Of a stretch of DNA of 64,000 bases, positions 15,200-23,318 are shown in pieces. The notes beneath the pieces were generated by a model, which worked only from the letters and a program-made list of their open reading frames with translations, made no database searches and was not told the DNA's origin. The DNA comes from Herbidospora yilanensis (GTDB lineage: Bacteria > Actinomycetota > Actinomycetes > Streptosporangiales > Streptosporangiaceae). Each line of letters begins with the position of its first letter. Position 1 is the stretch's first letter. Location of the stretch: assembly GCF_001570565.1 (NCBI RefSeq), contig NZ_BBXE01000021.1:1-64000 (forward strand), given 5' to 3'. The translations under genes were made by a program, and so were the position numbers.

Positions 15200-16077
15200 C
15201 CCCCGTCCTGCAGGCCCGGGAACTGGGCAAGAGGTACGGCAGACGCTGGGCCCTCCGCGACTGCACGCTGGAGATCCCCAAAGGCCACGTCACCGGCCTG
15301 GTCGGCCCCAACGGAGCGGGCAAGACGACGCTCCTGAAGCTGGCCGGCGGCCAGCTCACCCCGTCGGAGGGCGAGTTGCGGATCCTGGGCGAGAAGCCCG
15401 GGACCACCCTCCCCAAGGTCGGGTTCGTCGCCCAGGACACCCCCGTCTACGCCGGCCTCACCGTCGGAGACCATCTCACGCTCGGCGCCCGGCTCAACAC
15501 GACCTGGGACGCCCGGCTGGCCGAGGACCGCATCGCCCGATTAGGCCTGGACCCCGGGCAGAAGGCCCGCAGGTTGTCGGGCGGCGAGCGGGCTCAACTG
15601 GCCCTCACGCTGGGCCTGGCCAAACGGCCGGAGCTGCTGATCCTCGACGAGCCGGTGGCCTCGCTCGACCCGCTGGCCCGCCGCGAGTTCCTCCAGGCCC
15701 TCATGGAGGCGACGGCGGCCGACGAGTTCGGCGTCGTCCTCTCGTCCCATCTCATCGCCGACCTGGAACGTGTCTGCGACTTCGTCATCGTGCTGGTCGA
15801 CTCCCGCGTCCTGGTGGCGGGAGAGGTCGACGTGCTGCTCGGCACCCACCACCGCCTGACCGGGCCGCGCCGCGACCCGGACCGGCTGCCCTCCGATCAG
15901 TACGTCGTCTCCGCCCGGCACACCGACCGGCAGAGCACCTACGTCGTCCGTACCGAGGAGCCGATTCTCGACCCGGCCTGGGTCGTCACCCCGCTCACGC
16001 TGGAGGATCTCGTCCTCGCCTACATGGAACGGCGTCCCGTCGCCGGCCGCCGGGCCGGGCTGGAGGTGCTGCGGTGA
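15196..16077 (+). CDS. ABC transporter ATP-binding protein
   Basis: 293 residues. Walker A is GPNGAGKTT at 37-45, the Q-loop follows in GFVAQDTPVY, the signature is LSGGERAQLALTLGLAKRP, Walker B is LLILDEP and the switch His sits in VLSSHLI. The C-terminal 80 residues are an extension seen in export-type ATPases of the YtrB/BcrA group. It pairs with the permease directly downstream (GTGA overlap) and is likely an exporter or envelope-stress transporter under YtrA-type control. Confidence 0.9.
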   Translation: MTPVLQARELGKRYGRRWALRDCTLEIPKGHVTGLVGPNGAGKTTLLKLAGGQLTPSEGELRILGEKPGTTLPKVGFVAQDTPVYAGLTVGDHLTLGARLNTTWDARLAEDRIARLGLDPGQKARRLSGGERAQLALTLGLAKRPELLILDEPVASLDPLARREFLQALMEATAADEFGVVLSSHLIADLERVCDFVIVLVDSRVLVAGEVDVLLGTHHRLTGPRRDPDRLPSDQYVVSARHTDRQSTYVVRTEEPILDPAWVVTPLTLEDLVLAYMERRPVAGRRAGLEVLR

Positions 16078-17123
16078 TCTGGCTGACCTGGCGGCAGTTC
16101 CGCGGCTCGGCCGCGATGACGGCGGCGCTGGTCGCCGTCTGCGCCGCGGTCCTGGCGCTGACCGGGCCCGGTCTGGCCGACCGCTACGCGCGGGGCGTCA
16201 CGGCGTGTGTGGCCGACGGCACGTGTGACCGTTTCTTCGACCGCTTCTTCGACGAATACCACCTGCTGTTCGTCCTGGTCGGCTTCGTGCTGCTGGCGCT
16301 GCCGGCGTTCATCGGGCTCGTCTGGGGGGCGCCGCTGATCACCCGGGAGCTGGAGGCGGGCACCCATCTGCTGGTGTGGAGCCAGGGCGTCAGCCGGGTG
16401 CGCTGGCTGGCCGTCAAGCTGGGGCTGATCGGGCTGGTCGCGGTGGGCACCGCCTGCGTGGCGGGGCTGGTGGTCACCTGGTGGTCGCGGCCCCTCGACG
16501 GTTCGGCGGTGCCGGAGCTCGCGCAGATGACCCCGCTCGTCTTCGGCGCGCGCGGCGTGGCGCCGATGGGGTACGCCGCGTTCGCGTTCGCCCTCGGGGT
16601 GACGGTCGGCATGCTGGTGCGGCGCACCCTGCCCGCCATGGCGCTGACCCTGGTCGTCTTCGTCGCCGTGCAGGTCGCGATGCCGATGCTGGTCCGGCCT
16701 CACTTCATGGCGCCGGTCACGGCGACGCACGAGCTCGGCCGCGCCAACGTGGGCGGGCTGTCCGTCCAGCAGGGCGGCGGCGAGGTCCGGATCGCCGTGC
16801 AGGCGGCCGTGCCCGGGCAGGCCGGCGCGTGGGTCTTGTCGAGCAGGCTGCTCGATCCGTCCGGGAAGGTGGTGTCGGCCGACGGCCAGGACACGCCGGT
16901 CGCGGTGTCGGGGACGTCGGGGCCCTGTTCGCCGCAGGGCGCCGGCGCGGGCATGGACGCCTGCTGGGCCGAGCTCAACTCACTGGGCTACCGGCAGCAG
17001 GCGGTCTACCACCCGATCGGGCGGTTCTGGTCGTTCCAGTGGATCGAGACCGGCCTCTACGCCGCCCTCACCCTGGGTCTGACCTGGCTCTCCTTCTGGC
17101 TGATCCGGAGACGGCTGTCATGA
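16074..17123 (+). CDS. ABC transporter permease
   Basis: 349 residues. It begins VIWLTWRQFRGSAAM, the amphipathic start common to actinomycete ABC-2 type permeases. Six spans can be seen, including LLFVLVGFVLLALPAFIGLV, LGLIGLVAVGTACVAGLVV, AAFAFALGVTVGMLV and the C-terminal TGLYAALTLGLTWLSFWLI. A long extracytoplasmic loop (about 205-315) between spans 5 and 6 contains two cysteines (GPCSPQ and DACWAEL). It forms the transporter with the preceding ATPase. Confidence 0.85.
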   Translation: MIWLTWRQFRGSAAMTAALVAVCAAVLALTGPGLADRYARGVTACVADGTCDRFFDRFFDEYHLLFVLVGFVLLALPAFIGLVWGAPLITRELEAGTHLLVWSQGVSRVRWLAVKLGLIGLVAVGTACVAGLVVTWWSRPLDGSAVPELAQMTPLVFGARGVAPMGYAAFAFALGVTVGMLVRRTLPAMALTLVVFVAVQVAMPMLVRPHFMAPVTATHELGRANVGGLSVQQGGGEVRIAVQAAVPGQAGAWVLSSRLLDPSGKVVSADGQDTPVAVSGTSGPCSPQGAGAGMDACWAELNSLGYRQQAVYHPIGRFWSFQWIETGLYAALTLGLTWLSFWLIRRRLS

Positions 17124-18424
17124 CCAGAGCCGTGGCTGCGGGGCTGCTGCTCCTGCTGGTGGTCGCCTGCACGACCCCCGAACCGCCCCGCGCCCAGGCG
17201 GGCGCCCCCGAGAGCACCGCCTGCGCGCCGCCCCAGGGCCCGCCCCGCGAGCAGGCCCCCACCACGATCGACGTCGTCGAGCAGGCCTACTTCTGCATCC
17301 TCGACCGGTACTACCGGGCGCCCGTCATGGACCCCCGTGACCTGCTCGTCGCCGGGTTCGCCGCGCTGACCCGGGCGATGCCCGAAGCGCCGCTGTCGCT
17401 GCCGGCGCTGACCGGCGACCGGCGGGCCGACTGGGCGGCGTTCGAGACGGCGTACCGGAAGATCACCGACCGGGAGGACCTGGCCGTGGTCACCCTGGAG
17501 GCCATCGTGGCGGCGCTCGGCGACGACCACGCCCGCTGGGCGCGCGACCCCGGCCGGCCGCCCGGCTACTACGACGGCGACGGCTACGGGCTGGGCTTCC
17601 AGGTGGCCGGCGACGATCCGCTGTTCGTCTCGGTCGTGGAGGGCGGCGCGGCGCGGAAGGCCGGGCTGCGGCCGGGCGACGTCATCGAGAACGTCGGCGA
17701 CCCCGAACTGCTGCGGCCGGGATATCCCGACGCCCGGCCGGTCGAGCTGCGCCTGCGGCGCGGCGACCGCCGCTGGAGCGTCACCCTCACGCCCGGCCTC
17801 TACCCGCGTGACCCGGCCACGCTCCGGACCGTCCAGTCGCGGGTGATCGACGACGCGGTGGTCTACGTACAGGTGCGCGGCTTCTCTCCCGACGCGGCGA
17901 ACCGGGTGTTCCGGGCGATCGCCCGCGCGCGGGCCGGCCGGAGCGTCAGCGGGATCGTGCTCGACCTGCGCGGGAACGGCGGCGGCAGCCCGGCGGAGGC
18001 GACCCGGCTGGTGAGCGCGTTCGTCCACGGGAAGGTCACCTCCTACCTGTGCACGGTCGACGAAAGATGCGAGCCCGGTCAGACCGACGACACGGTCCCG
18101 CTGGTCGGCCTGCCCGTCGTGGTGCTCGTCGACCGGGGCTGCGCCTCGGCGTGCGAGCACTTCAGCTCGGCGGTCAAGGACCACGGGGCCGGTTCGCTGG
18201 TCGGCACCCGGACGGCCGGGCTGATCTCCGGCCCGGCGCAGCCGTTCCTGCTCCGCGACAACACCCTGCTGAGCTTCCCCACCCGGCGTCATCTCGGCCC
18301 GAACCGGGAGGTCGTCGACCGGATCGGGGTGGCGCCCGACCATTTCGTCCCGCCGACCCCCGAAGACGCGGCGGCCGGGCACGACGCCGCGCTCGCCAAG
18401 GCCCTGACCCTGCTGGACGGATGA
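17120..18424 (+). CDS. S41 family peptidase, lipoprotein
   Basis: 434 residues. The lipobox is VVACTT with Cys at about 17. A PDZ-like domain (about 150-200, GLGFQVAGDDPLFVSVVEGG and AGLRPGDVIENVGD) precedes the S41 catalytic domain. The nucleophile is probably Ser343 in DRGCASACEHF. The Lys expected about 25 residues later in CtpA-type proteases is Leu (TRTAGLIS), while an upstream LGDDHARW supplies a His. It therefore fits the tricorn-type Ser/His branch of S41 rather than the Ser/Lys branch. As an exported protease encoded with an ABC exporter it may process or clear extracytoplasmic proteins. It starts in an ATGA overlap. Confidence 0.85.
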   Translation: MTRAVAAGLLLLLVVACTTPEPPRAQAGAPESTACAPPQGPPREQAPTTIDVVEQAYFCILDRYYRAPVMDPRDLLVAGFAALTRAMPEAPLSLPALTGDRRADWAAFETAYRKITDREDLAVVTLEAIVAALGDDHARWARDPGRPPGYYDGDGYGLGFQVAGDDPLFVSVVEGGAARKAGLRPGDVIENVGDPELLRPGYPDARPVELRLRRGDRRWSVTLTPGLYPRDPATLRTVQSRVIDDAVVYVQVRGFSPDAANRVFRAIARARAGRSVSGIVLDLRGNGGGSPAEATRLVSAFVHGKVTSYLCTVDERCEPGQTDDTVPLVGLPVVVLVDRGCASACEHFSSAVKDHGAGSLVGTRTAGLISGPAQPFLLRDNTLLSFPTRRHLGPNREVVDRIGVAPDHFVPPTPEDAAAGHDAALAKALTLLDG

Positions 18425-19569
18425 TGAGACGAACCCTCGCGGCCCTGCTCCTCCTGACCGCCTGCTCCGCCCCCGCCCCACCCCGCTCGGCCGCCCCCTC
18501 TCCGCGCCCGCCCGGACCCGCCACGCTGGCCGCCCCCACCGGGGAGCACCCGGTCGGCACGACGGTCCTGCACCTGACCGACGCCTCCCGCCCCGACCCG
18601 TGGAACCTCGACGCGAAGGCCAGGGAACTCAGGGTCACCCTGTGGTATCCGAGCGGGCGGGGGGAGGGCGAGCGGGCGGCGTACATGAGCCCCCGCGAGT
18701 CGGAACTCACGCTGACAGGCTCCGGCGCCGGAGGTGTCCCGCCCGACCTCCTGAGCAGAACGGTCGTGCACGCCACCACGAACGCCCCCGCGAAAGGCCG
18801 CTTCCCCCTGGTGGTGCTGTCGCCCGGCTTCACCAAACCGGTCAGCACCCTGACGTCGCTGGCCGAAGACCTGGCCAGCCGGGGCTACGTCGTGGCCGGC
18901 GTCGACCACGCCTACGAGAGTTACGCCACGACCCTCGCCGACGGCGAGGTGGCCGAGTGCCTCGCCTGCGACAGCGACACCGACCCGGGCTTCGGCACGG
19001 GCGTCGTCGCCACCCGCGCGGCGGACGTCTCCTTCGTCCTGGACGAACTCCTGGCCCGCGAACCCGCCCTGATCGACCACACCCGGATCGCGATGGCCGG
19101 CCAGTCGATCGGCGGTGCGAGCACCCTGGCCGCCATGGCCGCCGACCGGCGGATAGCCGCCGGCGTCAACCTCGACGGCACGACCTACGCCCGCCTCCCC
19201 CGCGGCTTCGCCCGCCCCTTCCTGTTCGTCGGCACCCCCGAGCACGCCCCCGGAGGCCGCGACAACTCATGGGACCGCGACTGGAAGCTGCTGACCGGCT
19301 GGAAACGCTGGATCGTGGTGACCGGCACCGACCACCAGTCGTTCACCGACCTCCCCCAGCTCCAGCCCGCCCTCGGCCTGAAACCGCTGCCGGGCGCACC
19401 GAGCGCCGCCCGCCTGGCCGAGATCACACGCACATACGTGGCGGCGTTCCTGGACGAACACCTCAGATCACGCCCCCAGCCGCTGTGGAAGGGCCCGTCG
19501 GCCCGCTATCCCGAGGTGACGTTCCAGGGCGCCGCGCCGGGCCCGCCCTCTGGTACTACGGATGGATGA
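18421..19569 (+). CDS. PAF acetylhydrolase-like alpha/beta hydrolase, lipoprotein
   Basis: 382 residues with a signal ending LLTACSAP, so probably a lipoprotein. The hydrolase domain has PLVVLSPGFTKP (oxyanion region), the nucleophile elbow AGQSIGG, VNLDGTTY and a C-terminal TDHQSF with the catalytic His. This pattern matches the plasma PAF-acetylhydrolase/lipase group that cleaves short acyl esters of phospholipids or polyesters. It overlaps the S41 gene by 4 nt, so it shares the operon, consistent with action in the cell envelope. The start may also be the adjacent ATG at 18424. Confidence 0.85.
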   Translation: MMRRTLAALLLLTACSAPAPPRSAAPSPRPPGPATLAAPTGEHPVGTTVLHLTDASRPDPWNLDAKARELRVTLWYPSGRGEGERAAYMSPRESELTLTGSGAGGVPPDLLSRTVVHATTNAPAKGRFPLVVLSPGFTKPVSTLTSLAEDLASRGYVVAGVDHAYESYATTLADGEVAECLACDSDTDPGFGTGVVATRAADVSFVLDELLAREPALIDHTRIAMAGQSIGGASTLAAMAADRRIAAGVNLDGTTYARLPRGFARPFLFVGTPEHAPGGRDNSWDRDWKLLTGWKRWIVVTGTDHQSFTDLPQLQPALGLKPLPGAPSAARLAEITRTYVAAFLDEHLRSRPQPLWKGPSARYPEVTFQGAAPGPPSGTTDG

Positions 19570-19898
19570 CGCGCAGCCGCAACTACCAGGTTCTCGCCGC
19601 CGCCAAGGCCGTCGCCCGCGCGCTCGGCCACGATCCCGCCGACGCGAACCTCCTCGCCGTCGAACTGGCCGCCGAGGGGCGGCTCGACTGGGAGAACAGC
19701 GAGCTCCTGCTGCTGGCCCTGGAACGCCTCGCCGACCTGGTCGGGCCGGCGGGCGCGGCCGGGCTCCTCGGCGTGCCGCCCGAGGAGTTCCGCGAGCTGG
19801 CCGCACGTCCCGATTTCCCGCCCGCCCTGTACGACCTGGCCTCCGGCCGCCTCTGGGCGAGGAACGACGTCACCGCCTGGCCTCACGCCGAGGGGTGA
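19566..19898 (+). CDS. Small protein with C-terminal HTH-like motif
   Basis: 110 residues, soluble and Ala/Leu-rich. The last 45 residues (LGVPPEEFRELAARPDFPPA followed by YDLASGRLWARNDVTAWPHA) match the DNA-binding pattern of AlpA/excisionase-like small regulators, where a helix-turn-helix is followed by a short strand carrying LASGR-W. The first 60 residues form two helices, possibly a dimer interface. It ends the GntR operon (4-nt overlap) and overlaps the MarR gene tail by 16 nt on the other strand. Its target is unknown. Confidence 0.6.
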   Translation: MTRSRNYQVLAAAKAVARALGHDPADANLLAVELAAEGRLDWENSELLLLALERLADLVGPAGAAGLLGVPPEEFRELAARPDFPPALYDLASGRLWARNDVTAWPHAEG

Positions 19899-20356
19899 AC
19901 GTCGTCGTCCCGGTCGAGGAACACGGTGCCCACCGTGTTGTCCCTGACGATCCTCCCGAGCAGGTCGGCCAGCATCTCCCGCTCCCCCGCCCCGAGACCC
20001 CCGGACACCTTGGCGACGCGGTCGCACGTCTCGGCGTGGAAGGTCGCCGCGGCGGCGGCGCCCTGGCCGGTGAGCGCCACCAGCACCGCCCGGCCGTCGG
20101 ACGGGTCGGGTTCGCGCCTGACGAGCCCGCGCTGCGACGTGCGGTCGACGAGTTCGGTCAGGCTCGACTTGGCCAGGCGCAGGGTCGCGCCCAGGTCGTT
20201 CATGCGGTAGGGGCGGCCCATCAGAACGCACAACAACTGGCCCTGCTGCGGGGTCAGGCCGTGGTCGCGGGCCGATTCGGCGTAGACGGCCGAGATCAGG
20301 AACGAGGCCCGCACGAGCGCCGCGACCATTCCGAGGTTCTCTTCCCGACCACCCAT
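19883..20356 (-). CDS. MarR family transcriptional regulator
   Basis: 157 residues. The winged helix (about 37-103) has LTPQQGQLLCVLMGRPYRM, LGATLRLAKSSLTELVDR and LVRREPDPSDGRAVLVALT, the last being the wing with the DxRA signature of MarR proteins. Flanking helices make the dimer. An ATG at 20356 lies 7 nt below TAGTTT, suggesting a leaderless transcript; the TTG at 20365 is less likely. No obvious target operon is adjacent. Confidence 0.85.
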   Translation of the reverse strand: MGGREENLGMVAALVRASFLISAVYAESARDHGLTPQQGQLLCVLMGRPYRMNDLGATLRLAKSSLTELVDRTSQRGLVRREPDPSDGRAVLVALTGQGAAAAATFHAETCDRVAKVSGGLGAGEREMLADLLGRIVRDNTVGTVFLDRDDDVHPSA

Positions 20357-20390
20357 GCGGGCCAAACTAGTACGGAAAGGAGAGAGGAGG

Positions 20391-20486
20391 CTGCCGGCCC
20401 ACGCCGCCGCAGGGTGTGCAGGTCACCCACACCTCTTCGCCGCCCTCGCCTCTGCACGTCCGGCAGATCGGCGGCAGACGGAAACT
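20391..20486 (-). pseudogene. In-frame zinc-ribbon extension beyond the stop of the nuclease-like gene
   Basis: Reading on past the UGA at 20489-20487 in the same frame gives ICRTCRGEGGEEVWV, then TCTPCGGVGR, two CxxCxGxG knuckles as in DnaJ-type zinc modules, before a stop near 20370. There is no ATG, GTG or TTG before the first CxxC. It is therefore either the C-terminal part of the nuclease-like protein separated by a nonsense change, a readthrough product, or a small gene with an unusual start such as CTG at 20477. Confidence 0.5.
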
Positions 20487-21023
20487 TCAGGCGGCCCGCC
20501 GCAACGGTTCGGGGCGCGCGGCCCGGGTCATCCGCCACGTCGGCCCGGGGGCCGGGGCGCGGGCCGGCCGGTAGAAGTGGTGGGATCCGCCGAGTTCCTC
20601 CCGCTGGCAGGCCCAGCACCGGCCGTCGTACCAGGCGAACCGGTTCTGCCGCTCGCCACACTCGACCAGCCAGCACGACCCCACCGGCACATGCCAGCTC
20701 GCGGCGTCGCCCGGCCCCGGCGCTTCGAGCACGACGACGTGGACCTGCTCCCACCATCCGGCCCCGCCGGCGACGGCCAGGGTGGCCCGCAGCTCCACGG
20801 GTTTGGCGAGCCGCTCCCAGTGGGGGCCCTTCACCTCGGCCCAGGCGTTCAACGCCGGCAGGTAGAAGTCGGGCACGTAGACGGCGCCGCTCGGCAGCCG
20901 GAGGGCGAGCGGTTCGTACTGCCAGTAGATGCCCAGGGCGTCGAGCGTGGCCGCCCAGTCGGCCTCCAGGGTCGAGCGGAACATGACCCCGTCGTAGACG
21001 AGCGGCACCGCGCTGATGTCCAT
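20487..21023 (-). CDS. PD-(D/E)XK nuclease-like protein (TnsA-type fold)
   Basis: 178 residues. The first 75 residues read as a restriction-endonuclease-like core: YDGVMFRSTLEADWAATLD carries the early Glu, YVPDFYLP the Asp (about residue 53), and AWAEVKGP the ExK (about 65-67). Similar cores occur in TnsA and in many small actinomycete proteins of unknown role. A later CGERQNRFAWYDGRCWACQ segment offers four cysteines for a zinc site. It is a lone minus-strand gene, and its stop codon is followed in frame by another zinc-binding motif. A DNA-cleaving role is inferred from the motif only. Confidence 0.6.
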   Translation of the reverse strand: MDISAVPLVYDGVMFRSTLEADWAATLDALGIYWQYEPLALRLPSGAVYVPDFYLPALNAWAEVKGPHWERLAKPVELRATLAVAGGAGWWEQVHVVVLEAPGPGDAASWHVPVGSCWLVECGERQNRFAWYDGRCWACQREELGGSHHFYRPARAPAPGPTWRMTRAARPEPLRRAA

Positions 21024-21158
21024 CCCGGCACCCTGTCACCGCCGCGACCGGCCGCGATCGATGCCGGAGCCTCCTGTGGACAACCACATGATCGATACCC
21101 ACGCTGCGCATGTGGGAGACGAGGCTAGAGTGGCCGAGTTCTCCAGGAAAGGATCATC

Positions 21159-21515
21159 ATGCTCAGCATTGTCCGGCGTTCTGCCCTCGCAGGCGCGCTC
21201 GCGATGAGCCTCGCCGTGGCCACCGTCGGCTTGGCACCCCCCTCGGCCGCGGCGACACCGCCGTACGGACTCCTCAAGCTGGTCTTCAGGTGTGCCCACG
21301 TGGGGGGTGTGTCGGTCACGGTCAAGGGTCCGGGCGTCGCGGCCAGCGCGCGGGACGACAACGGCACGTACTACTTCCGGGGCCGGCCCGGCGCCTACCG
21401 GGTGAAGCGCCTCGCGAACGGACGGATCGCACCGAGATCCAGGCTCATCCAGATCCCCAAGTTCTCGACCCGCACCGTCAATGTCTGCTCCCTCAAGTGG
21501 CCCGGACGCCCCTGA
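21159..21515 (+). CDS. Small secreted protein
   Basis: 118 residues. A Sec signal (MLSIVRRSALAGALAMSLAV, cleaved near PSAAA-TPP) precedes a mature protein of about 85 residues with two cysteines (FRCAHVGG and VNVCSLKW), likely one disulfide. The middle (VSVTVKGPGVAASARDDNGTY and YYFRGRPGAYRVKRL) looks like a small beta-sandwich. I do not recognise a family. AGGAAAGGA 6 nt upstream of the ATG gives a good ribosome site. Confidence 0.75.
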   Translation: MLSIVRRSALAGALAMSLAVATVGLAPPSAAATPPYGLLKLVFRCAHVGGVSVTVKGPGVAASARDDNGTYYFRGRPGAYRVKRLANGRIAPRSRLIQIPKFSTRTVNVCSLKWPGRP

Positions 21516-21573
21516 CCCTGGGCCGCCTTTCTTACGTCGGGCCCCTCCGGCCCCAGCCCTTGGGGTCACTCAT

Positions 21574-22311
21574 CTAGTCGGAGACCTCCAGCCGGACGCG
21601 CCGGAACCCCCTGCCCTTGCTCTCGATCTTGGCCACCCGGACCCGGCCGATCTGCCTGGTGGAGGCGACATGGGTGCCGCCGTCGGCCTGGCAGTCGAGC
21701 CCGACGATGTCGACGATCCGCACCTCGTCCACGTCGTCGGGCACCAGGTTGGTGGCGGTCCGGATGATGTCGGGGATGGCGAAGGCCTCGGCCCTGGGCA
21801 GCACTCGCACGTCGATCCGCCGGTCGGCCTCGATCTCGGCGTTGCAGGCGGCCTCGACGGCCTCCTTGAAGCCGGGGGGCACCTCCGGCAGGTTGAAGTC
21901 CATGCGCGCGGTGCCGACCACGCCGGGGGTGGCGGCGACGTCCATGTTGCCGCCGGTCACCAGCGATCCGTAGTCGCGGAACACCACGCCGCACAACACG
22001 TGCAGGCCGGAGTGGGTGCGCATCAGGGCACTGCGCCGCTCGTCGGCCAGCGCGGCCCGTACGACCGTCCCGACGGCCGGCAGCGGATCGCCCTCGGCGG
22101 GGATGAGCACGAGGTCGTCGCCCTTGCGCACCCCGGCGATGCGGGTCTCCACGCCCTGCCACAACAGGGTGCCCTGGTCGGCGGGCTGCCCGCCGCCGCC
22201 CGGGTAGAAGGCCGACCGGTTCAGCACGATGCCGTCGGGAGTGGCGTCGAGCACCGTGGCCTCCCAGTCGCGCAGGTCCTGGTCGGTGAGTTCGAGCCGT
22301 TCCGTCCGCAT
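21574..22311 (-). CDS. Alanyl-tRNA editing protein (AlaX type)
   Basis: 245 residues. It opens with an OB-like region (LVLNRSAFYPGGGGQPADQG pattern, residues about 25-50) and continues into the editing domain: RTHSGLHVLCG holds two zinc ligands, and DCQADGGTHVAS the others (Cys and His). AlaX proteins are free-standing homologues of the AlaRS editing domain that hydrolyse Ser- or Gly-tRNA(Ala). Length and the GGGGQ motif match the mid-size AlaX-M group. It is followed at 10 bp by the hemerythrin gene. Confidence 0.85.
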   Translation of the reverse strand: MRTERLELTDQDLRDWEATVLDATPDGIVLNRSAFYPGGGGQPADQGTLLWQGVETRIAGVRKGDDLVLIPAEGDPLPAVGTVVRAALADERRSALMRTHSGLHVLCGVVFRDYGSLVTGGNMDVAATPGVVGTARMDFNLPEVPPGFKEAVEAACNAEIEADRRIDVRVLPRAEAFAIPDIIRTATNLVPDDVDEVRIVDIVGLDCQADGGTHVASTRQIGRVRVAKIESKGRGFRRVRLEVSD

Positions 22312-22321
22312 GCGCGGCAGC

Positions 22322-22777
22322 CTAGTGCGTCATCTGCGACAACACGGCTCCGAGCGACTCCTCCTCGTACGCCAGATGTGCCAGGAACCGGTCGGCGAGC
22401 GCGTCGAGGGCCTTGACCAGCCGCGCCCGGTCGTCGTCGGCGCGGGCGGCGGCCTCGACCTCGCCGAGCAGCCCCGACACGGCGGCGTGGTCGGCCTCCA
22501 GCCGGTCGACGGCCGCGTTCAGTTCGGGCGCGAGCACCCGGATGCGCGGGAACAACGTGGCACTCTCGATGCCGTGATGGGTGTGCACGATCGAGCAGTA
22601 GCTCAGGCAGTTGGCCTTGAGCTGGAACAACGGCCCCCGCGTGGCGAGCTCGCGCAACCCCTGGCGGACCTCGGCCAGGTCTCCCCCGGCGGCGGCCGAC
22701 TCGGCCATCCGCCGGATCGTGGCGAGGTCGCGGCGGAGCATGTTGTGGACGAAGGTCAGTTCGGACAGCAGCGACAT
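22322..22777 (-). CDS. Hemerythrin-like domain protein
   Basis: 151 residues, a four-helix bundle. Candidate iron ligands are His in FVHNMLRRDL (helix 1), HTHHGIESATLFPRI (the HHxxE motif, helix 2), EADHAAV (helix 3) and FLAHLAYEEESL (HxxxE, helix 4). This pattern matches HHE-cation-binding proteins that hold a di-iron site and sense or buffer oxygen, NO or iron. ATG 22777 is the best start; no strong ribosome site is visible. It is close to the WYL gene and may be co-transcribed with it. Confidence 0.8.
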   Translation of the reverse strand: MSLLSELTFVHNMLRRDLATIRRMAESAAAGGDLAEVRQGLRELATRGPLFQLKANCLSYCSIVHTHHGIESATLFPRIRVLAPELNAAVDRLEADHAAVSGLLGEVEAAARADDDRARLVKALDALADRFLAHLAYEEESLGAVLSQMTH

Positions 22778-22812
22778 CGTTCGGGCCCCCGGGTCGGATG
22801 CCCTCCAGACAA

Positions 22813-23271
22813 TCAGAGCGGCAGGGCCGACGTCATCTCCGAGAGCCGCCGCTCGTCGGGCTCGGGGTAACGCTCGTCGAGCACCTCGGCCCGGGTGATG
22901 CGGTCGAGCCGGAACACCCGGACGTCCTCGCGTAACCGGCACCACGCCACCAGGTACCAGAAACCGCCGCGCCCGCCCAGCATGATGCTGGGCTCCACGT
23001 CGCGGGTGCTGACCTCGCTCTTGCTGTTCAGGTAGTCGATCCGCAGGACCCGGCGGCCGGTCAGCGCCCGGTCGACGGCGCGTTTGACCTCTTCGGCCCC
23101 GTCGATGGTGTAACCGCCCGGGTCGAGCCGGATCGGCACGCCCTCGCCCTGGAGCCTGGCGATGTCGCGGATCACGGTCCGTCTGCTCACCCCGAGCCGG
23201 TCGGCGAGGTCGGTGGCCGACAATCGCCCGTTGCTCCGTAACTCCTCTACCAGCGCACGTCGACGGTCCAT
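22813..23271 (-). CDS. WYL-domain transcriptional regulator (short)
   Basis: 152 residues. The N-terminal HTH_11 (RRALVEELRSNGRLSATDLA, LGVSRRTVIRDIARLQGEG) is followed directly by a WYL domain (about 75-150): RRVLRIDYLNSKSEVSTRDV and GGFWYLVAWCRLREDVRVF. It lacks the longer C-terminal extension of full-length YafY/PafBC-type proteins (about 300 residues). WYL domains bind nucleic acids or nucleotide ligands and often control stress genes. ATG 23271 lies 7 nt below TAACGT, so the message may be leaderless. It follows the PHP gene by 47 bp. Confidence 0.8.
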   Translation of the reverse strand: MDRRRALVEELRSNGRLSATDLADRLGVSRRTVIRDIARLQGEGVPIRLDPGGYTIDGAEEVKRAVDRALTGRRVLRIDYLNSKSEVSTRDVEPSIMLGGRGGFWYLVAWCRLREDVRVFRLDRITRAEVLDERYPEPDERRLSEMTSALPL

Positions 23272-23318
23272 AACGCCGACGTTACGTGCCGTGAACGACA
23301 AATCCTGGTATTTCGCAC

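Noticed and set aside
21566-22162. Arg/Gly-rich minus-strand frame overlapping the AlaX gene
   Set aside because: Same-strand frame-shifted shadow of the AlaX gene, which has all zinc ligands.
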